The position numbers were made by a program, and so were the translations under genes. The notes beneath the pieces were generated by a model. It made no database searches and was not told the origin of the DNA. It saw only the letters and a list, made by a program, of their open reading frames with translations. A stretch of DNA of 64,000 bases from contig JAVUNC010000005.1 in the NCBI GenBank assembly GCA_032173965.1, positions 2,294,001-2,358,000 on the forward strand. The letters run 5' to 3'. Positions 10,084 through 19,200 of this stretch are shown in pieces. Origin of the DNA: Sitta carolinensis (taxonomy: Eukaryota; Chordata; Aves; Passeriformes; Sittidae). The stretch's first letter is position 1. The number at the start of each line of letters is the position of its first letter.

Positions 10084-12955
10084 CCTGCACAGAAAAGCAG
10101 CACAGCAGAACCTTTATTTCCTTAGGGAGGCAGCCTAAAGAAATATTAGCATTTATTCTCATCTGTTGCTGAGCTTACGACCCACACAAATAACAGGGAA
10201 TAGCGAGAGAGCAGCCGGCTGCAGAATGGGAACAGGGAAAATGACTCAGCAAGCTTGGCACCAATCTGGAGAAAATGCAGGTACATTATAACCTTGCTTG
10301 AGCATCAATCTCATCCGTGACGTGACGTAGAAACAGCAGCCAGTGTAGATATTTGGATTTGACGGAAACATTCCTTCTGATAAATGATTTAGCTCTGCTC
10401 TTGCAAGTAGTTATATCCTGGAGCAGAGCAGGTAAAAAGCTGCCTTCATATATGCCAACAAAGGAGAGAAAAAGTTCAATGAAAGCCTCTCACTGCTTTA
10501 TAAATATGCTTTTTTTCTTCTGCTATCAGTTGACAAATAGCTGCTGAATTATAGTTTCATGCTTTGTTCATGTCATTTTCCTCAAGAACAGTATTTCCTG
10601 CTACATCACCTTAGAAACTTGATCAACAAACACTCTGCTCTACACGTAAACAAAGCTTTATTTTACTCTATTTTTGACAGCAGCCAGCAATTTAGAAACC
10701 AGAACATTTCGGGTTCTCTGGGCTATTTGCCTCAATTTCACAATTTGATTTTGGTTTTGAGGGCCTGTCAGCATTGTTTATACCCAGATCTGTTGGAGTA
10801 GTGATGTTTTTGTGTGAACGGCAAGGAAAATATATTGCTGCAAATTGCTCTCTGGAATCAGATTTTCTTCTCTTGAGAGTCTAAATGAAACTACACTTTC
10901 TAACACGTGGGAACTAAAGACTGAAATGAATTCGAAAGAGAAGTGAAACAAGAAAATTCAGTGTCAACAACAGAAATGAATCAAAAAGAAGCAAAGGCAA
11001 CTCTGAGAATTAAGCAGGACCATCTTCAAAACTCAAGCTCCAATAGAATTCAGGAGTGTTATCTCCAAAAGAGCACCTGAAGAACTCTGCAGGGCCCTTT
11101 AGCCATTTCCTTGTGTAATAACATCAGATCTTGTCCTGACCTCATGACAAGGTCTTTCTTTTTAACTGCAGAAAAACAAGATCAGAGCCCTGTAAAGTTT
11201 TCTTACTTGGTTTCACTAGATGAGCATTTCTCAGGTAGCTGCTGTGAAAAAACAAATTAATCCAACAGCAAACAGGGGATTTTATCTGGAAGTGTGTTTA
11301 AAACCTGCACAGGAGTCCCAGCTACTGAGCCTCCTGTGCTCTGCCACCACACGAAGACAGAGTCCATCAGTTAGGGATTAATTTTAAGGCAGATATTAAA
11401 GCCTATCACATGATGAAGGATTTTCTATATGTGGACTTCAATGGGATGCTTTAAATCCTGTGTGTGCGCATGGATATGCACGTGTATGTGCACAGCAGTG
11501 TTTAATCACGGGCAGACACAGCCTCAGGCTTCTTCAGGCCTTTCCAAGGAACATAAATTTGGGAGGGGGGACAGAGAGAGAGAGAGAAGAGTCATCTTTA
11601 AACTTCACATTTTTGAAAGTAAGTTTTTGAAGGAGACAGGCTGAGAGGGAGAGAGCCAAGATCGTAAAGATTTTATAACTAACAACATTTTTTAAGAGGA
11701 GACAGAATTTCTGCTCTTTTTTAGTGCAAGATGTTGCAATAATTTAAAGCAAATTTGGGAAATAGGTCTCTCTTGACAGAAATGCTTCTTTTTCCTTTCT
11801 GCTGGGCTGTAACCTAAAGCATCTTGGCTCGAGAAAATGAAGTAAAGCTGAGCGATGATGCGCTGTCACTGCTGCTGCCGCCACTCTGCCTCCCGCAAAT
11901 CTCCCAAAATCCTGCACAGCTCTCCAGGTCAGAGCCCGGGAAGGCAGCAGTGCCTTCGCCTTCCGGGCTCAATCCTGCACCAGACAAACTTACCCGGGGC
12001 TTTGTAAAACACGGCCGGGGTTTGCAGCGAGCGGCTCTGCCCGAGGTGCCGCTTCCAAGGGTTGGTGTGGAGAGGAAACTCTTCCCATGACACAGCAGAA
12101 CAGCAACAGCAGCAGCAGCAGAGTAAAACAGATCGGTTCTGGCAGTACTCCTAAAAGACTACTTTAAATCCCAGCTCCAGCCTCTTCCTCCTTTAAGGAA
12201 GATCTGAAGAAGGGAATACGGAATAAAAAGAGGCTTAGTGAGGCAGGGAAATGAGGCCCGGAGTTATGGGAAGAAAGACAAATTGTAGTTAGGCTCCACA
12301 GCGGTGGGACAGCCTGGATAAAGGCAGAAAGGAGCCCAGAGAGGAAATTCCCCCAGAATTGGAGGGGAAGGAGTGATAAAAAACAGTGTGTAAGGCGGAT
12401 AGAGGGAAAACTCCGAGAAGAAGTAAGGAAAGGAGGATGAACTGCTCCCCGCTCTGTTAACTCTTTTCAGATAAAATGATTAGTAAATTTTACACAACTT
12501 AAAAAATTAAAAAAGAAAAAATGGTAACAGTAGAAATAGCTGAAACACTGATCTGTTAGATATACAGCTCATTGCATAGGCACCTGGAAATGAGTAGGGC
12601 AGAGAACAGGTATTTCAAGTCCAAAGCACAAATGGGAGAGGTGAGGGAGATGATCCACCGTCACTGCAGGATTGGGCCTGCAGGGTGGCCGGGTGGCTCT
12701 GGTCCCCTCCCGTGGCTAACAGCTGTCAGCACCAACCCAGCAGTTAGAAAAAAGTCGTTTATTTGACTCCCTTCAAGAAAACGTGGTGGGACACCAAAGA
12801 AATTAAATCCCCAATTTAAAATGTATTGCATCTCTGGGTCATGTTTTTTTTTTTTAATCTGCTGAGGGGCTGCTGGAAGCTGTAAAGAAGGAGTGAATGC
12901 AGGATTGTTTTTCCTCCTTTAGTTTTTAACAACAAATCTATCTCCCCCTTCTCAA
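10084..12955. other. No gene seen; approach to the CpG island
   Basis: There are no supported exons here. Small simple repeats are present: an AG run at about 11572-11587 and a CAG run at about 12101-12123. Local CpG density rises at 11.82-12.07 kb, as expected on the shoulder of the large island. Confidence 0.5.
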
Positions 12956-13561
12956 TCTAGCCCCTAAAGCCTTGCATTTGATCACCAACACTGCCGTGAT
13001 GCCACCAGTTCGGGAGCAGAATTTGGCGGCCTCCCGCAGGAACCTTCCAGGGGGAGAACCCCGAGATCCCTCTGCACGTTGTCAGCCCGGCGGTGGGACC
13101 GTGGAGCGGGTGGGCTTCAGCTCCCTGATCCCAAATCCTGGGGGCTGGTGGAGAGCAGGGAATAAAACCCACTTCAGCACCGCAGGCGGAACAGCAGCCG
13201 GAGGAGCGCGGCGCTGCCGCCGGCCGGCCCCGCACCCCCGGCGGCTGCGGCCGGGCAGCGGGATGCGCGGGGAACCGGCGGCTGCCCGAACCACGGGGAA
13301 TTGTCGGCATCTTCCTTTTCCCTTTCTGTGACGGCTGGCTGCTTCTGGTAGTGTTGCAGCGGCCAGCGCACATCCCTAGGAGCGGCTCCTTCCAGCAGCT
13401 CGGCACGGAGCCGGCTGTCGGAGCCGGCGGTGCGACGGGTCGGGACGGTGAAATCGCTTCGCTACAGACTGGCGGAGTTAAACGCGGCGGCAGCGACCAC
13501 CGCATCGACCCCGCACGGGCAGAACCGCTCACATCTGCTCCTCCTCAGTCCGACGCAAAAA

Positions 13562-13860
13562 AGGTGGTTTTCTTTCCGCCTTATTTCTTTTATTTTTTTT
13601 TTTTTTCTTTTGGCTGTTTCGGATTTTTTTTTTTTGTTGTTGTTTTTCTGCCGCTTCCAGCACCCGAGACCCGCCGCGGCCGAAGACGAGCACCGGATCC
13701 CGCAGCCTCCAGGAGTGGGGTCCATCCTTCCGTACAGTGCCTGCCCGGCCGGTTATTCCCCGGCTATTCCTTTCTGCGGAAAGAAAAGGGGAAAAAGAAA
13801 GAAAGAAAAAAAAGCCTAAAACCCAAGCACTAAACCAACCCCTAATAAATAGTAATAGAA
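13562..13860. repeat. T-rich then A-rich low-complexity segment in the island
   Basis: Runs of T (about 13588-13608, 13624-13650) are followed at 13780-13815 by an A/G-rich run. This interrupts the otherwise GC-rich island and makes long meaningless Phe/Lys frames. Confidence 0.7.
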
Positions 13861-14029
13861 GCAGCAAACGCAGCAACTTGCTTTAAAGGAGAGGGTGGTA
13901 GGACCAGAGAGCGCAGCCCCCCGGGAGGGAAGGGAGGTAGCGGAGGGAGGACAGGCAGGCACCGGCGGGGCTCGCAGCCCCCCGGGGGTACCGGCGAGTC
14001 CGGCGGCGGCGAACGTGAAAGTCCCCTTT

Positions 14030-14301
14030 AAGTTTCCATAGAGAGGCCTCCGGGTGTCACATGATGGACATGATATAACGAAACAACATCGTGGGGAGGG
14101 ACGGAGGGAAGCAGTGGGGGAGCCCGGGGAGGCGGCGGGGAGGCGACGGCGCCCCCCGACCCGCCCGCCCCGGCTGCACCTGTCTCGGCGCGCCGGGAGC
14201 GCGGTGTCCGCCCCGCTGATGGGGCTGCGGGCGGCACCTTCCCCCGGGGAGGAGGAGAAGGAGGAGAAGGAGGAGTAGAAGGAGGCGAGCCGGTGGCGGA
14301 G
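14030..14301 (+). other. Putative noncoding first exon (donor after 14301)
   Basis: The sequence GGCGGAG followed by GTAAGT is a near-consensus 5' splice site on the + strand at 14301/14302. The upstream 270 bp includes a distinctly AT-richer patch (about 14026-14095, with 'ttccatagagagg' and 'tcacatgatgg') inside a GC-rich island, then a purine-rich (gga/gaa) repeat just before the donor. The transcription start is unknown, so the left edge is a guess. No long frame with a good start ends at this donor, so I treat it as 5' UTR. Confidence 0.4.
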
Positions 14302-14439
14302 GTAAGTTACCGGCGGGACCGGGGCGGGGGGCGCGGGGTGCGGGCGCGGTGTGTGCGCGGAGGGGATGCGGGATGTGTGTGCGGGGTGTCCGCCGTGTCC
14401 CCGCGGAGCGCCGGGCGTGTGCGCGCCCTCCCGCCCTCC

Positions 14440-14486
14440 ATGTCCGCATTCCAGCTCATGTTGCGCAGATAAAATTCAAACTTGAG
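14440..14486 (+). other. Putative alternative 5' exon end (donor after 14486)
   Basis: An AT-rich islet in the CpG island ends 'attcaaacttgag' followed by GTAAAC, a fair donor. Two AG acceptor-like positions (14454 and 14468) lie just upstream, so it could be a microexon or the 3' end of a first exon. The only ATG-started frame (14441) closes after 10 codons. The composition contrast hints at constraint. Conservation is not shown. Confidence 0.27.
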
Positions 14487-14756
14487 GTAAACACAAGCGG
14501 CGGGGGGTGGGGGGGGCGGACGGGGAACTGGGGGGGAGGGAGGCTCGCTCCATCCCGGCTCCATCCCGGTTCCATCCCGTCTCCTGCCGCCCCCTCCCCG
14601 CCGGTCCCCCCGCTCCGCACCCGCGGAGCCCCCGCGCACCTGGGGGAGCTGCTTTCCCCGGGGAGGCAGAACCGAGCGTCCCTTTCCCCGCACCCGCGGT
14701 AGGACACGGCGGGTCGGGGGCGGGGGGGACGCGGCGCGGCAGGTGCGCGGGGCGCT

Positions 14757-14784
14757 GTCGCGACATGGCGAGGGGGGTGTGTGC

Positions 14785-14825
<41 letters not shown>

Positions 14826-14836
14826 TCGCGACATGG
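14757..14836. repeat. (GT)n microsatellite flanked by 12-bp direct repeats
   Basis: An interrupted GT run (about 14777-14822, with GC interruptions at both ends) lies between two exact copies of GTCGCGACATGG at 14757-14768 and 14825-14836. Each copy contains the palindrome GTCGCGAC. Confidence 0.9.
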
Positions 14837-14976
14837 GGGAAGCAGCCAAGTGACAGCGCGGAGTGGTGGGGGGGAGAAGGAACGGGGCTGCGCCGCGTTG
14901 TTTTTCTCGGTGCTGCGTGGGTATCCCGAATAGAGCGGGAATAACAGCGGTGCCCCCTCCGATCCCGCTTTTTTCT

Positions 14977-14998
14977 ATACGCATTTCCAAGTGCGTAT
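14977..14998. repeat. 7-bp perfect inverted repeat
   Basis: ATACGCA and TGCGTAT are separated by 8 bases in an AT-richer patch of the CpG island. This could be a dimeric transcription-factor site or chance. Confidence 0.6.
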
Positions 14999-15136
14999 GG
15001 AGAAAACAAGATGCGGAGCGGGGCGGGCCGGGGCGGGGGGGGGGAAGGCGGGGAGGGCCGCACTGCCGGTCGCAGCCCCGGTCCGTGACACAGGCGGTGC
15101 CGCCGCGGGGATATTTAAGCGCTTCCCCGCGGGGCG

Positions 15137-15166
15137 ATGATGGAGGCGGCCGAGGGCGCCCTACAG
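15137..15166 (+). CDS. Possible first coding exon, MMEAAEGALQ…
   Basis: An ATG at 15137 starts ten codons (MMEAAEGALQ) that end exactly at CTACAG/GTGGGT, a good 5' splice site, leaving phase 0. A TAA lies in frame 21-23 bases upstream, so the frame cannot extend 5', and tandem ATGs follow 'gcggggcg', a moderate initiation context. An ATATTTAA string at about 15111 is too close to be the TATA box for a transcript carrying this ATG in a normal leader. I do not recognise the peptide; short Ala/Glu-rich starts are common in GC-rich first exons. No downstream exon is visible in the following 48 kb, so the gene would need a very long first intron. Confidence 0.33.
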
Positions 15167-15365
15167 GTGGGTGCCTGCGGGGAGAGGGGCCGAAGCGCTG
15201 GGGGTGTGGGGAGCGCCAGAGCGGTCCCGCACTCCGCGGACTGGCGGCGGGAGGCGCTGCCGGGGCTGAGAGTGAAGTGGGGTGCGGGGACAAGAGCTGG
15301 CAGCCGCGGGTGGCGGAGTGGCGCAGCTCCGGGTGCCGCGAGCCGTGCGGGGGTGACGGCGGTGC

Positions 15366-15379
15366 CGCCATGGCGGGTG
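15366..15379. promoter_or_regulatory. YY1-like GCCGCCATGGCGGG site
   Basis: A palindromic-core GCCGCCATGGCGGG string resembles a YY1 element or a strong Kozak ATG. The frame from its ATG runs 119 codons through G-runs and promoter boxes, so I favour a binding site over a start codon. Confidence 0.4.
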
Positions 15380-15480
15380 TGAGGGAGCGGCGCCCTCAGG
15401 GGGGTCCGGGCGGCCCCGCCGAGGGCGGGAAAAGCGCGCGCGGCCCCCGCCTGGCGCCTCCTCAGCACTGCACCAAGGCG

Positions 15481-15515
15481 GCGGGGGGGGGGGCCGGGGG
15501 GGGGGGGGAGGTGGC
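15481..15515 (+). other. G-quadruplex-prone G-run
   Basis: Two uninterrupted runs of about 11-12 G separated by CC lie next to further GG pairs. Similar G-rich strings are at about 14497-14545 and 15017-15058. This pattern can form G-quadruplex DNA/RNA; formation is inferred. Confidence 0.7.
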
Positions 15516-15543
15516 GGCCACGCCCACCGCGCCCCCCCTCCGG

Positions 15544-15613
15544 CCAATCGCCGGGGTGGCGCGGCGGGGACACGCCCCCCCTCGGCGCGCGCCGCGTCCT
15601 CCTGGCCAATCAG
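15544..15613 (+). promoter_or_regulatory. Two CCAAT boxes
   Basis: GGCCAAT occurs at 15542-15548 and GGCCAATCAG at 15604-15613, both in the forward orientation and 62 bp apart. NF-Y boxes usually sit 60-100 bp upstream of the start, so a plus-strand start near 15.65-15.75 kb is suggested. Two CACGCCC boxes (about 15519 and 15571) lie beside them. CCAAT boxes can act in both orientations, so direction is only hinted. Confidence 0.6.
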
Positions 15614-15678
15614 AGCGCAGCTCGGCCCCCCCTCCGTCGCCCCCCTTCGCCCACCCGCCTGTTTGTTACGGTCGGGGC

Positions 15679-15708
15679 CACGTGCCGGCGCCTCGGGCCG
15701 GTCACGTG
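15679..15708. promoter_or_regulatory. Paired CACGTG E-boxes
   Basis: GGCCACGTGCC (core 15679-15684) and GGTCACGTGGCC (core 15703-15708) are two palindromic E-boxes 24 bp apart. Such sites bind USF, MYC/MAX or TFE3/TFEB family proteins. The second resembles the lysosomal-gene CLEAR element (GTCACGTG). They lie immediately upstream of the minisatellite. Confidence 0.65.
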
Positions 15709-15722
15709 GCCCCCGGGCCGGG

Positions 15723-15986
15723 GGTCTGACGGGGACCGTGGGGTCTGGAGCTTTCCTGTCCATGAGGGTCTGACGGGGACCGTGGGGTCTGGAGCTTTCC
15801 TGTCCATGAGGGTCTGACGGGGACCGTGGGGTCTGGAGCTTTCCTGTCCATGAGGGTCTGACGGGGACCGTGGGGTCTGGAGCTTTCCTGTCCATGAGGG
15901 TCTGACGGGGACCGTGGGGTCTGGAGCTTTCCTGTCCATGAGGGTCTGACGGGGACCGTGGGGTCTGGAGCTTTCCTGTCCATGAG
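15723..15986 (+). repeat. 44-bp minisatellite, six identical units
   Basis: Six head-to-tail units start at 15723, 15767, 15811, 15855, 15899 and 15943, each 44 bp and identical base for base. Each begins GGTCTGACGGGGACCGTGGG and ends CCTGTCCATGAG. Because 44 is not a multiple of 3, all frames stay open on the minus strand, producing spurious repetitive ORFs. Perfect identity indicates recent amplification or homogenisation, so copy number is likely polymorphic and possibly collapsed or expanded in the assembly. Confidence 0.98.
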
Positions 15987-16280
15987 GGTCTGACGGGGAC
16001 CGTGGGGACCCCAGGGATCTGGAGCTCTCCTGTCTCAGGGCAGGGGTCTGATGGGGACCTGGAGACGTCCTGCCTATGGGGTCTGATTGGGTGACACTGC
16101 GGGACCTGCAGCCCTGCTGTCCAGGGTGGAGTCTGACTGGGAACAGGAGGGTCTGCAGCCGTCCTGTCTGTGGGGTCCGATGGGGAACAGGGGGGTCAGG
16201 AGCTGCCTTGTCTGTGGGGTTTGACAGGGAACAGAACTGGGGGCCAGCTTGAGAGGAACCTGAAGTCCCCCTGCCCAGGG
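15987..16280 (+). repeat. Decayed continuation of the 44-bp minisatellite
   Basis: The seventh unit starts with the same 20 bases and then diverges. Further unit starts (G.TCTGA or variants) follow at about 16045, 16079, 16129, 16174 and 16218, with spacings 58, 34, 50, 45, 44 and 63. The shared skeleton is GTCTGA…GGGGA(A/C)C…GGAGC/GCAGC…CCTGTCT. A last GTCTGACTG occurs at 16283. The array is therefore longer and older than the perfect block. Confidence 0.8.
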
Positions 16281-19200
16281 AAGTCTGACTGTCTCTGGCT
16301 ACCTGCCCGGGGAGCCCGGATCCCTCCTGTCAAGGGAACGTGTCCAGGACCTCCTTGCCATTGCCCCCAGGCCCTTGCTCCCCGTGAGCGCCCATTCGGC
16401 CCTGGCCCCATTAAACCTTCTCCGAAGGGCCTGTCCCTGGCTGTTGTTGCTGTCATGGCCGAGCCGTGACAGCCTGTCCGTGGCTGGCTCTGGCCTCCGG
16501 AGAGGGAGGTGTTTCTCTCCCGAGGAGAGCTGTTTATGCCCAGTGATTTTTTTTTTTTTTTTCTATTTTTTTTATTTCTTTCCCCTCCCTCCGTGCTCTC
16601 CTGCGTAAGCCACAGCAGCAGCTCGGTGTCTGCCCAGCCCGGCAGTGTTATGGCACGGCTCTTTTGTAGGCGAAGCCGGGGAACGCTGCGAGGATCATGT
16701 GGAGCTCTCAGTCTCCTGAGCCTGGGGCTTTGAGCCTATTTATAGGTGGGTTGGGCAGTGTTCTGTGTGAAGGACTCCTTCCACGTTCAAATCCGTGGCA
16801 AAACGAGGCGTCTTAAACGGTGGTGTTTTGTTTTGGGTGGTTGTTCCTGGGAGTGGGGTTGTATGAGACACTCCGGAGCACGGACTGTTAATAGGTTACG
16901 TGGAGAAAGGCGAGTCACTTTGGAGTTAAGGAACGTGATGCCATTTTAATGCAACTTCTCGGGTGGCAGAGCAAACAGTAAGAGGATACTCGGTTCTAGA
17001 TCAGCAGCTTGCGGCTTTGCAGGCAGTGGACAACTCAGGCAGGGTCAGTGGGAAGCCACAGAGGAAGGGACATCGTGTTTTCTGGAGGCTTATGCTCATT
17101 ATACTGTTTTCTGTACTGCTAAAGGTTTTGTGGCCGACAAGCTGAAAAAAATACGGAAAATCCACTATTCTAGATCCCTGAGGTGTTTTGGTTTAGAATA
17201 AATGGAGGAGGGGTGGGAAAAAGCCCTCAACTGCGTGTTTTATTGTGTTTGTTGCTATTGTACAGCTTAAAAATGTAAAATTCAGTGTATTTTTAAGAGT
17301 TACATAACCTTTAGTAACGTGGTGAGTCTCAAGTAGCCTTCAAGAGTTAAATAACAGCAGATCAACGAGACTGGGTCGAGAAGAGAAGGTTTTATAATGG
17401 TGAGGACTGTACACAGATATTTAAAACTGCTTTGGTGTTGCACTAGAAACGAGTCTTTGCTTAGGAGGAGGAGGGTTTTAATCCCCTATAAATACAGAAC
17501 ATGAGAAGGTGGATGGAAAGATGAGGTTTGCAGTTTTATGCTGGTCTAGTCCGGTAAACATATCAGGAATAGTTCATGGTATTTCACATTCTTCAGCTTC
17601 TCTTCCATCTTGACTTTTTGAGTACAGATTTTTTGCAGTCTGAAATGATGAGAACTTCCAGATATTGATCACTGTGGGTGAGGAAGGAAATCTGGCCTTT
17701 AAATAACAAGAAATTACAGAAAGGAGTGAGGAGCACTTTAGTGGTGAAAGAACTGGGGTGGAGACACCTGTCCTGAGAGAGAGCTGGTGCTTGTGTTGGT
17801 TACAGGAGTAATTCCACACGGTGTTACCTACAGAAGGATGTTTATTCAGACGGGGTGGTTCATGCTGTCATAGCCATGTTATCTTTGTATTTTGGGGAGG
17901 GGAAAAAGAGCCCTGCTTTAATAGAGGAAATTGCTGGGGAGCAGTTGACGTGCTGGAGATGTGAGGATACCTGGAGGTGAGCAGCATGCCCGCGCCTCGG
18001 AATTCGGAGTGTACGTGGAAGTGCTGGCATGGAATTGATGCACCAGGAAATTGCTTTCTCTATTTTTGTTGGTGAGATGCAGTTAATGTAAAACGAGCCC
18101 TTTGGATCCCCTATCCCATTTCTCTTTAATATAACTAAGATCATTTATCTTCTCAGGCAGTGAGAAGAGGGAAAAAAAACACTTCTGTTTTGTAACTTGG
18201 TTCACCTTCTCTTCATTTGCTGTCAGCTCATGACAAGGCACAATGTGTGCTGCACACTGTGTTCCACTGAGCTGTTTTGGTGACGAATGCAACGTATATT
18301 AAAAAAAAAAAAGGGCTATGAAAAATAGGTATTGTGCCAGTTCTCTCCACTTTTTATATAAACAATCCCCATTTTTCTCTAAAGTACTCAAAAAGTGTCA
18401 TATTAGGGTCTTATGCCTTGTCAGTTTTGGTGGCAAAAAGGTTGCTGTTTTAGTCTTTGTAAGTATTCAAAATGCAGATGAAAAGGAAATATTTAAATTA
18501 GTGTTTGTATTGCTTTTGCAGTAGGAAGTAGTAAAACCTTTCTTTGGTTTTAACAAAAAGGGAAATTGTGAACTTACTTTAGAAATGTGTTTATGTTGTA
18601 TTAGTCTGTTATATTCTTAAAATTAAGAGGATTTCTTTAATCCAGGCTAGATTTTAATTGTTGTAATCATGTGTTTACTATATTTCTTTTGTCTTTATAG
18701 ATAAAAACACAGAGCCATGTTTTTTTGAGCTCGTGTGTAGCATGACTGGCTGTATTTCTGTGCCATACTTGCACGGTCTTTTTCCATAAATGTCTTGCTC
18801 CTGGAATTATTGGTAGCTCCAGAAAATGAGCTTGAAAATACGGTCACTAAAGGGTTAGAGCACTTGCAAACAGGAATGCTGAAATTCAAAGTTTAAAAAA
18901 AAAAAAAAGCAACCTCTCCCCAGCACTTCTTTCAAGTCCGTTTGATGATAATTTTGGATCCTGACTCGTGGTTTTGTAAATGGCTGGAATTAATGGGGCT
19001 GCAACTCTTTGTCATGAATTTCAGCGTAAACAGTATTTTTCTTTCGGCTTTGGTTTTCATGGAAATGCAGTGAAAAATCTCCCGTCCTTTTCCAGTCCCT
19101 CAGGATGCTGCACCTCAGCCAGCAGACGTGGCGTTGTTGTCTAACAGCGAGGCTGGAAATGGGAGTTGTTTGTGCTGAGTTTTACCCTTACCAAGGTCAG

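Larger units (their letters stand above)
12960..15740. promoter_or_regulatory. Large CpG island / promoter region
   Basis: GC content and CpG density rise sharply over about 2.8 kb, with CpG frequent throughout in contrast to the CpG-poor flanks. Inside are G-runs, GC-box-like strings (gggcgggccggggcgggg), E2F-like GCGGGAAAA near 15426, two CCAAT boxes, two E-boxes and several plus-strand splice donors. In birds such islands mark constitutive promoters. I infer a plus-strand gene from the donors. A divergent minus-strand transcript is possible but I have no strong exon for it. The served gene is not identified. Confidence 0.85.

Noticed and set aside
15111..15118. ATATTTAA as a TATA box
   Set aside because: A start about 30 bp downstream would fall at the putative ATG, leaving no leader, and CpG-island promoters seldom use TATA.
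14307..15371. 354-codon minus-strand frame rich in Pro, Ser and Arg
   Set aside because: It lies wholly in the CpG island, crosses the GT microsatellite as a His-Thr repeat, and overlaps several other open frames; composition explains it.
14863..15729. 288-codon plus-strand Gly/Arg/Pro-rich frame
   Set aside because: It runs through G-runs and both CCAAT boxes and E-boxes and ends in the minisatellite flank; it looks like promoter sequence, not coding.
15610..15983. Repetitive minus-strand open frames with MDRKAPDPTVPVRPSW-type repeats
   Set aside because: They are produced by the 44-bp minisatellite, which lacks stops in every minus frame. There is no start context, splice site or plausible protein.
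16963..17145. 60-codon frame ending in a hydrophobic segment (FWRLMLIILFSVLLKVLW)
   Set aside because: The frame opens at GTG, has no ATG, no splice support and no known family; the hydrophobic end may be chance.
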